Source of the DNA: JBBRLA01 sp038231615
Lineage (GTDB): Bacteria > Myxococcota_A > Polyangia > Palsa-1104 > JAEUJZ01
Assembly (NCBI GenBank): GCA_038231615.1
Contig: JBBRLA010000050.1
Location: 1 to 21,736, forward strand
Length of the DNA stretch: 21,736 bases
Direction: 5' to 3'
Shown: piece by piece, positions 16,210 to 21,736 of the stretch
Layout of the letters: each line of letters begins with the position of its first letter
Numbering within the stretch: position 1 is the stretch's first letter
Notes under the pieces: model-generated
What the model saw: the letters and a program-made list of their open reading frames with translations, nothing else
What the model was told of the DNA's origin: nothing
Databases searched by the model: none
Made by a program: the position numbers and the translations under genes

Positions 16210-17400
16210 ATGGCCAAGCCTACCACCTCGCGGGCGAGGCGCTATCTCACGCGCCTGCTCATCCTCTTAGGTATCGTCGGCGCCAGCTTCGAGCTGTACC
16301 GCCTGATCCCGCAAAAGACCATCGCCGTGCGGCCCACCCGCGCCACCGTCGGCACCGTGCGGGACGTGGTGTCCTCCTCCGTGGCCGGCGAGGTCATCCC
16401 CGAGGTCCACGCCACCGTCCGCGCCGAGATCGGCGGCACCATCCTGGCCATCACCCACAAGGTCGGCGACCGGGTGAAGCAGGGCGAAATCATCGTCAAG
16501 CTCGACCCCTCCGATCTGGCCGCCCGCTTCGCCCAGTCCCAGGCTGCCCGCTTCGCCGCCGAGGCCCAGCTCAAGCAAGCCGAGACGCGCCTCGATACCC
16601 TGAAGCACCAGGCCGAACGCGCCCGCACCCTCCTTACCCGTGGGGCCGGCACCGCCCAGCTCAGCGAAGACGCCGAAGCCGCCGTCCACGAAGCCGCCCA
16701 GGCCCTGCGCGCCGCACAGGGCCAAGTGCAGCAATCCCAGGCCGCCCAGCAGGTCACCCGCATCGCCAAGGACCACGCCGAGATCGTCGCCCCGTTTGCG
16801 GGCCTCCTCACCGAGATCCTCCCCAACCGCGGCGACGACATCATCCCCAGCGCCCCGGTCTTCCAGATCATCGACGACCGCCGCCTCCATGTCGACGCAA
16901 CCATCGACGAGGCCGACGCCGCCAAAGTGCGCACCAGCCAGGAGGCCACCCTGTCCCTAGACGCCCTGCCCGACCATCCAATCAAGGGGCGCGTCAGCCG
17001 CGTCGATCCCGCGGTGAAGCGCGATATCAAGGGTGCCCGCACCCTGGGCGTCGAGGTCGAGGTGCTGGACGTGGCCTCAGCCCTGTCCACCGGCCTTCTG
17101 CCCGGCATGTCGGCCAACGTCGAGATCATCGTCGCCGAAAAGCGCGATGTGCTGAACCTGCCGACCAACGTGATCATCGGTCGCGGCGTCTCGCGCGCGG
17201 TCTTCCTCCTGGTCCCCGAGGGCAAATTCTTCCGCGCCAGGAAAACCGACCTGAAGGTCGGCCTGACCAACTGGGACCGCTCCGAGATCCTTTCTGGCCT
17301 CTCCGCCGGGGCACAGGTCGTCGCCTCGCTGAACACCAAGGGCCTGGACGACGGCGTCCTGTGCAGCCTCCAGAAGGACCGGGAGACCCCCGCCCCATGA
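16210..17400 (+). CDS. Periplasmic adaptor (membrane fusion) protein, MacA/HlyD-like
   Basis: This 396-residue protein has an N-terminal membrane anchor (about 12-30) and then the typical adaptor order. The first half of the lipoyl domain is EIGGTILAITHKVGDRVKQG (about 77-96). An alpha-helical hairpin (about 105-190) is rich in Ala, Gln and Glu. The second lipoyl half contains IVAPFAGLL. A beta-barrel region with SLDALPDHPIKGRV and a C-terminal membrane-proximal domain follow. Adaptors of this type link an inner-membrane transporter to an outer-membrane channel. The next two genes supply the ATPase and MacB-like permease, so it is most like MacA; no TolC-type channel gene is present. Its stop overlaps the ATPase start (ATGA). 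The start at ATG 16210 is preceded by AAAGG at about 13 bases. The transported substrate is unknown. Confidence 0.92.
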   Translation: MAKPTTSRARRYLTRLLILLGIVGASFELYRLIPQKTIAVRPTRATVGTVRDVVSSSVAGEVIPEVHATVRAEIGGTILAITHKVGDRVKQGEIIVKLDPSDLAARFAQSQAARFAAEAQLKQAETRLDTLKHQAERARTLLTRGAGTAQLSEDAEAAVHEAAQALRAAQGQVQQSQAAQQVTRIAKDHAEIVAPFAGLLTEILPNRGDDIIPSAPVFQIIDDRRLHVDATIDEADAAKVRTSQEATLSLDALPDHPIKGRVSRVDPAVKRDIKGARTLGVEVEVLDVASALSTGLLPGMSANVEIIVAEKRDVLNLPTNVIIGRGVSRAVFLLVPEGKFFRARKTDLKVGLTNWDRSEILSGLSAGAQVVASLNTKGLDDGVLCSLQKDRETPAP

Positions 17401-18140
17401 CGGACCAGGCTGGCGAGGATCGGGTCATCGCCATCTCCGGCCTCGCCCGCAGCTTCGTCCTGGGCGGCGAGATCGTCGCAGCCCTGCGCGGCGTGGACCT
17501 CACCGTGTGCCGCGGCGAATATCTGGCCATCGTCGGCCCCTCCGGATCGGGCAAATCCACCTTGATGAACCTCATCGGCTGCCTGGACACCCCCACCGCT
17601 GGGCGCTACGTCCTCGATGGCACCGAGGTGCAGGACCTGGACGACGACACTCTGGCCGAGATCCGCAACCGCAAGATCGGATTCGTTTTTCAGACATTCA
17701 ACCTCCTGCCCCGGGCCACCGCCGTGGACAACGTCTCCCTGCCCCTGCTCTACAGCGGCACACCACGCAAGGAGCGCCGCGACGCCGCCGTCGCCGCCCT
17801 CATGCGGGTCGATCTGGGCAGCCGCCTTTCCCACCGCCCCGACCAGCTCTCCGGCGGGCAAAGGCAGCGAGTGGCCATCGCCCGCGCCCTGGTCAATCAA
17901 CCGGCGATCCTTCTGGCCGACGAGCCCACCGGCAACCTCGATCAGCGCACCGGGGCCGACATCATCCGCCTCTTCGAGCAGCTCAACCACGACGGCGTCA
18001 CCGTCATCGTGGTGACCCATGACAACCACGTGGCCGAGCGCGCCCGGCGCCGCGTCGAGATTGTCGACGGCCTCATTGCCAGCGACAGCCAGAACCCGCC
18101 GAATCGTCAGGACCCCCAAACCCCTGCGACGGCGAGCTGA
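17397..18140 (+). CDS. ABC transporter ATP-binding protein, MacB/LolD type
   Basis: This 247-residue ATPase has all the motifs: Walker A GPSGSGKST (47-55), Q-loop Gln99 in FVFQTFNLLP, signature LSGGQ (151-155), Walker B ILLADE (171-176) and switch His208 in VVTHD. The FQTFNLLP segment and size match the LolD/MacB/FtsE group, which drive extrusion or mechanotransmission across the periplasm rather than import. ATG 17397 overlaps the adaptor stop by 4 bases; a longer frame from 17361 lies inside the adaptor gene. The Pro/Gln/Asn-rich tail after about residue 230 is unlikely to be structured. The permease gene starts 6 bases downstream. The ATPase and permease are separate polypeptides here, unlike E. 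coli MacB, where they are fused. Confidence 0.95.
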   Translation: MTDQAGEDRVIAISGLARSFVLGGEIVAALRGVDLTVCRGEYLAIVGPSGSGKSTLMNLIGCLDTPTAGRYVLDGTEVQDLDDDTLAEIRNRKIGFVFQTFNLLPRATAVDNVSLPLLYSGTPRKERRDAAVAALMRVDLGSRLSHRPDQLSGGQRQRVAIARALVNQPAILLADEPTGNLDQRTGADIIRLFEQLNHDGVTVIVVTHDNHVAERARRRVEIVDGLIASDSQNPPNRQDPQTPATAS

Positions 18141-18146
18141 CCGGCC

Positions 18147-19352
18147 ATGCCCTTCTTCGAGCTGCTCCTCACCGCCCTGGACACCATCCGCGCCAACAAG
18201 ATCCGCGCCTTCCTGACCACCCTGGGCGTGGTCATCGGCGTGCTCTCCGTGATCCTCCTGGTCTCCCTGGGCGAAGGCGCCCGCGAATACCTGGCCGAGA
18301 CCTTCGCCGGCATGGGCAGCAATTTGCTCCAGGTGACCCCCGGCAAGCGCGAGACCAAGGGCTTCGGCAACCCGCCCCTCGGCACAATCCACAAGATCAC
18401 CCGCGAAGACGAGCAGGCCCTTTCCCGCCGCGCCACCACCCTGGACGGCGTCAGCGGCGTGGTCAACGGCGGCGGCACCGTGCGCTACGAAAACCGCCGT
18501 CGCGACACCTTCATCCTCGGCGTCGGCGCCCGTTTTGACGAGATCCGCCAGATGCGCGTAGACCAGGGCCGCTTCTTCCTGCAAGAAGATCTGGACGCCC
18601 ACCGCCGCTTTGCCGTGCTCGGGCGCACCGTCGTGGCCGAACTCTTCGGCGAAGAAAACCCCCTAGGCCGGGTCATCAAGGTCGCCGAGAGCGAGTTCCG
18701 CGTCATCGGCGTCATGGAGCACAAGGGCACCACCCTGGGCTTCGACCTCGACGACCTGGTCTTCATCCCCAGCAGCACCGCCCTGGACCTCTTCGCCGTG
18801 GACGGCCTGACCAGCATCCTGTGCCGCGCCCGCGACAAGGCCAACATCGACGAGGCCATCCAGGAACTGACCGATCTTTTGCGCCGCCGCCACAACGACC
18901 AGATCGACTTCACCATCATCTCGCAGGACGACATGCTCAGCACGGTGAACGGCATCATGGCCACCATGTCCCTGGTCCTTCTGGCCATCGCCAGCATCGC
19001 GCTCCTTGTCGGCGGCATCGGCATCGCCAACATCATGCTGGTCTCCGTCCGCGAACGCACCCGCGAGATCGGCGTACGCCGCGCCGTCGGCGCCAAACGC
19101 CACCACATCCTGCTTCAGTTCCTGGCCGAATCGGTGCTGATCTCCCTGTTCGGGGGCCTCATCGGTCTGCTCCTGGGGGCGACGATCATCTTCACCGCGC
19201 GCCTTTTGGTGCCCACCCTGCCCATCCAGCTTTCCCCCAAGATCGTCGCCATCGCCGTCGGCTTCTCCGCCGTCGTCGGGGTGCTTTCCGGGGTGGTGCC
19301 CGCTCGCCGGGCCGCCAACCTCGACCCGGTGGACGCCCTGCGCTATGAATAG
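18147..19352 (+). CDS. ABC transporter permease, MacB/FtsX family
   Basis: This 401-residue permease has the MacB topology. Helix 1 (about 21-41, TLGVVIGVLSVILLVS) is followed by a large periplasmic domain (about 45-270) and three C-terminal helices (about 275-298, 329-351 and 365-385). Between helices 2 and 3 is the FtsX-family cytoplasmic segment VRERTREIGVRRAVGA, which couples to the ATPase. The C-terminus PARRAANLDPVDALRYE is also typical. It begins 6 bases after the ATPase gene and ends 6 bases before the hydrolase gene. With the adaptor upstream it forms a tripartite MacAB-like system. Possible cargo in relatives includes macrolides, toxins, peptides or lipoproteins; nothing here selects between them. 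Confidence 0.95.
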   Translation: MPFFELLLTALDTIRANKIRAFLTTLGVVIGVLSVILLVSLGEGAREYLAETFAGMGSNLLQVTPGKRETKGFGNPPLGTIHKITREDEQALSRRATTLDGVSGVVNGGGTVRYENRRRDTFILGVGARFDEIRQMRVDQGRFFLQEDLDAHRRFAVLGRTVVAELFGEENPLGRVIKVAESEFRVIGVMEHKGTTLGFDLDDLVFIPSSTALDLFAVDGLTSILCRARDKANIDEAIQELTDLLRRRHNDQIDFTIISQDDMLSTVNGIMATMSLVLLAIASIALLVGGIGIANIMLVSVRERTREIGVRRAVGAKRHHILLQFLAESVLISLFGGLIGLLLGATIIFTARLLVPTLPIQLSPKIVAIAVGFSAVVGVLSGVVPARRAANLDPVDALRYE

Positions 19353-19358
19353 CTCCAG

Positions 19359-20612
19359 ATGAGCGCCCGCGATCGCAGCCTCTTCCGCCGCCAGATCCTC
19401 CAGATCGAATACGACGTCCTGGTCAAGAGAGTCCCCACGTCCGCCGCCGAGATTGAAACCGCTCTGTCCGCCGCCGCAGCGCCCCTGGGCGAACCGGCAC
19501 AAAAGCGGGTCCGTGCCCTGTCCCGCGCCGCCGCCGATGCCACCACCCGCGCCGCTTACCTCGACCAGCACGGCTGCGTCGGGGTGACCCGCTTTGCCAC
19601 ACGTGGCGAGGCGACAATTTACATGATGACCGCGGAAACCTTCCCCGATCACATCAACAACCTCTACCTGGTCATCGAGCGCACCGCCGCCAGATCGGGC
19701 GGCCGTACCCTGACCCTCTTCGACGCCGGCTCCCAGTTCAACCAATCGCTCCTCGACCTGACCCGCGCCCGCGAGGTCCTCGACGTCGTCTATGGTCCCC
19801 GGGGCGACGGCGCGATCCTCTCCGAGGTGCGAGACGTGGTCATCAGCCACGGCCACATCGACCACTTCGGCGGGGTGCGCGACTGGCAGGCACAGGGCGC
19901 CCGGGTGCACGTCCATCCCTTCGACCTGCGCGTCCTCACCCGCTTCGACGAGCGCGTCGTCGAGGCCGGGGTGCACCTGCGGGGCTTCCTGCGCGAGGCC
20001 GGCTGCGCCCCCGAGGTGACCCGGGACCTTTTGGCGATGAACCTCTTTGCCAAACGGGCCTTCCAGTCGGTCCCGGTGGACCGCGAGCTGGCCGATGGCG
20101 AGGCGGTCAACGGTTGGCAGGTGACCCACGTCCCCGGGCACTGCCCCGGACAGGTAATGCTGACGGTGGATCACGTCCTTCTGACCGCCGACCACCTCCT
20201 CTCGCGCATCACCCCGCACCAGTCCCCCGAGAGCATCACCCCGTGGACCGGGCTGGATCATTATCTCCTGTCCCTGGGCAAGACCGCTGCGCTCCTTCAG
20301 GAGCAGCACATCGACCTTTGCCTGGGCGGTCACGAAAAGCCCATGCACGACCCGATGGCGCGCGTCGAGGAGATCGCCCGCTTCCACAAGGGGCGCCTGA
20401 CGATCGTCCGCGACCTCTGCCAGGAGGAACAGACCATCTCCCAGATCGCCCTTGCGATGTTCGGCTCGCGGCCCGACTATGGCCAGCTTCTGGCCCTGGA
20501 AGAGACCGCGGCCCACGTCGAATACCTGGTGAAGCGCGGCCGGCTGGCCATCGCCAACATCGACGACCTGATCCACGGCGAGAACCGCGCTATCCGCTAC
20601 CAGAAAGCCTGA
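19359..20612 (+). CDS. Metallo-beta-lactamase-fold hydrolase with N- and C-terminal extensions
   Basis: This 417-residue protein has the metal-binding motifs of the metallo-beta-lactamase superfamily. H164, H166, D168 and H169 are in SHGHIDHFGG, H261 in PGHCPGQ, D278 in TADHLL and H325 in GGHEKP. The core lies at about 85-335. An N-terminal helical region (about 1-75) has no clear match. The C-terminus (about 340-410) looks like the winged-helix tail seen in LACTB2-like enzymes (KGRLTIVRDL, then ISQIALAMFG and HVEYLVKRGRLAI). Relatives include thioesterases, glyoxalase II-like enzymes and nucleases; the GHCPGQ segment is common in the non-nuclease branch. There is no signal peptide. It follows the permease gene by 6 bases and is probably in the same transcript, though no direct functional link is evident. 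Its stop is 2 bases from the convergent AsmA-like gene. Confidence 0.9.
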   Translation: MSARDRSLFRRQILQIEYDVLVKRVPTSAAEIETALSAAAAPLGEPAQKRVRALSRAAADATTRAAYLDQHGCVGVTRFATRGEATIYMMTAETFPDHINNLYLVIERTAARSGGRTLTLFDAGSQFNQSLLDLTRAREVLDVVYGPRGDGAILSEVRDVVISHGHIDHFGGVRDWQAQGARVHVHPFDLRVLTRFDERVVEAGVHLRGFLREAGCAPEVTRDLLAMNLFAKRAFQSVPVDRELADGEAVNGWQVTHVPGHCPGQVMLTVDHVLLTADHLLSRITPHQSPESITPWTGLDHYLLSLGKTAALLQEQHIDLCLGGHEKPMHDPMARVEEIARFHKGRLTIVRDLCQEEQTISQIALAMFGSRPDYGQLLALEETAAHVEYLVKRGRLAIANIDDLIHGENRAIRYQKA

Positions 20613-20614
20613 CT

Positions 20615-21736
20615 TCATCGCTCCCCCCCGCCATCCGCCTTCGGGAGCGGCGAGGCACCGGGCAGGGGCACCAGATCCGGCCCCGGCTGCTGCTCCACCA
20701 CGTCCCTTGAGGGCAGGGGCACGGTCGAGTCTTTCTTCACCCCAAAAATCCCGCCTAAAAGAGCCCGCGTCGTGTCGTTCAGGTTGTTCACCTCCACCAG
20801 CGGCTCGTCCCCATCGCCCCGGATGCTCAGGTCCACCGGCAGCGGGCGCTCCGTCACCAGCATCCCCTTGGTACCCTGTTCGATGGTCTGCGGCAGAAGG
20901 TCCATGCTGCCATAAAGCGCCAGATCCCCGCGCAGAAGGCCGATGTCCCCCTCCAGCCGCGCCCGCGCCTCGTCGTTGACGAAGCGCAGCGGCTCCACGA
21001 TCCGCACCTGCCCGTTCCGGGCCTGCACCCGCACCGATAGACCGCCCAGGTTGATCCGTTCGCGAAACGAGTTGATCTCTCCCCGATGTCCCATCAGCCC
21101 GGCGATCGCCTTGTTGGTGATCTTAGCGTGGATCTTTACATTACGGATCACCCCGTTCTCGATCAGAATGCCGGCCTGCGCCCGCAGCCGCGGCGCCATC
21201 TTCTGCCAGCCCAGCGCCGGGGCGACCACTTGCAACCGGATCGTCGCCAGCGCCTTCAGCTTCTCGGCCAGCGCCGGTCCCCCCAGACCCAGGAGCTGGC
21301 TGGTGTCCACCCGGCCCAGGCGCAGCCGCGCCCCCCACATAAACGGCGTGGTGCCAAAGTCGAAGTACGACCCATCTAGCGTCACCGTCCCGCCGAACCC
21401 CTGCCCGCGCAGCGTCTTCACCTCCGCCCGTCCCGCTGTCAACGAGACGGCCAGAAACACGTCGCGGAATCGCTCCTTTCGCGCGACGAAATTTTGCAGG
21501 CGCAGCGTACCGTCGATCCGCACCGCGCGCAGCCAGCGCCACCACGCCGCCGAGCGACGCGGATTCGGCACACGCTTTGGGCGCGGCGGCGCAGCCGCCT
21601 TCATCTCTTTGGCCACGCCGAGGATCTCGTCCAGGTCCACCTCGTCCCCCCGCAGATCGAAGGACACCCGCCGCGGAACGGACAGGCCCACCACCTCCGC
21701 CCGTCCCCGCAGCCGCCCCAGTTCAGTCTCCATGTC
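20615..21736 (-). CDS. AsmA-like protein, C-terminal part (5' end beyond window)
   Basis: The frame is open to the window edge, giving at least 374 residues; an internal Met near 21733 is probably not the start. The sequence alternates short beta strands with Gly and hydrophobic residues. Segments such as GTVTLDGSYFDFGT, FVNDEARARLEGDIGL and LALYGSMDLL resemble the C-terminal repeats of AsmA/TamB-type envelope proteins, which form long beta-taco bridges for lipid transfer or outer-membrane biogenesis. A Pro- and Arg-rich stretch (about 47-60 from the edge) interrupts the strands. The last 30 or so residues are Pro/Gly/Asp-rich and probably disordered. No transmembrane anchor is visible, which would normally be at the missing N-terminus. 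The family assignment is by pattern and moderately sure. Confidence 0.65.
   Translation of the reverse strand, partial: DMETELGRLRGRAEVVGLSVPRRVSFDLRGDEVDLDEILGVAKEMKAAAPPRPKRVPNPRRSAAWWRWLRAVRIDGTLRLQNFVARKERFRDVFLAVSLTAGRAEVKTLRGQGFGGTVTLDGSYFDFGTTPFMWGARLRLGRVDTSQLLGLGGPALAEKLKALATIRLQVVAPALGWQKMAPRLRAQAGILIENGVIRNVKIHAKITNKAIAGLMGHRGEINSFRERINLGGLSVRVQARNGQVRIVEPLRFVNDEARARLEGDIGLLRGDLALYGSMDLLPQTIEQGTKGMLVTERPLPVDLSIRGDGDEPLVEVNNLNDTTRALLGGIFGVKKDSTVPLPSRDVVEQQPGPDLVPLPGASPLPKADGGGER

Noticed and set aside
16242..18602. 786-codon minus-strand open frame across the adaptor, ATPase and permease genes
   Set aside because: It is the antisense shadow of three well-supported genes and has low-complexity composition.
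18663..20618. 651-codon minus-strand open frame
   Set aside because: It is antisense to the permease and metallo-hydrolase genes, whose motifs are complete; the translation shows no recognisable protein.

Overview
The window is high-GC DNA, densely packed with genes, and best explained as chromosome of a myxobacterium-like organism (Myxococcota). The strongest pointer is the gene at 7184-8365. It encodes a secreted cysteine-rich protein whose C-terminus has the MYXO-CTERM layout: a Cys-x-Cys motif, one hydrophobic helix and an Arg cluster. The lipoprotein remnant at 15671-16129 and the general gene style agree with this. Phylum placement is inference; no rRNA or other phylogenetic marker is present. 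I saw no transposase, integrase, phage gene, tRNA, rRNA or CRISPR array.

Layout. (1) 139-3332, plus strand: a serine beta-lactamase-fold hydrolase, a small PilZ-like protein and the carboxyltransferase subunit of a propionyl-CoA-type carboxylase, with gaps of 11-12 bases. (2) 7115-3348, minus strand: RidA-family protein, enoyl-CoA hydratase-family protein, acyl-CoA dehydrogenase, then trmFO (tRNA m5U54 methyltransferase). All three junctions are 4-base ATGA overlaps, so the four should be translationally coupled. (3) 7184-8365: the MYXO-CTERM protein, divergent from ridA. (4) 8382-9722, minus: an M20 metallopeptidase, divergent from an OPA/GlpT-type major facilitator transporter (9843-11243). 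(5) 14639-11298, minus: CDP-alcohol phosphatidyltransferase, class III aminotransferase and a SPASM-type radical SAM enzyme, behind a recognisable promoter. This is the most system-like unit without an obvious known function. (6) 14953-15663: an exported chalcone-isomerase-like protein, convergent with a lipoprotein gene interrupted by one in-frame amber codon. (7) 16210-20612, plus: periplasmic adaptor, ABC ATPase, MacB/FtsX-type permease and a metallo-beta-lactamase-fold hydrolase in a tight operon. (8) 20615 to the window end, minus: the C-terminal part of an AsmA-like protein.

How the genes work together. Units 1 and 2 hold acyl-CoA chemistry: dehydrogenation, hydration and propionyl-CoA carboxylation. 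The RidA/hydratase/dehydrogenase trio looks like part of a CoA-thioester catabolic route whose substrate is not shown here. Unit 7 is a MacAB-like envelope export or lipoprotein-handling system without its outer-membrane partner. Unit 5 may make or modify an amino-containing phospholipid headgroup, which is a hypothesis.

Two composition signals cut across the genes. Synonymous codon choice flips from C-ending to G-ending inside the carboxyltransferase gene near position 2085. The palindrome GCGATCGC occurs nine times, about ten times more than base composition predicts.
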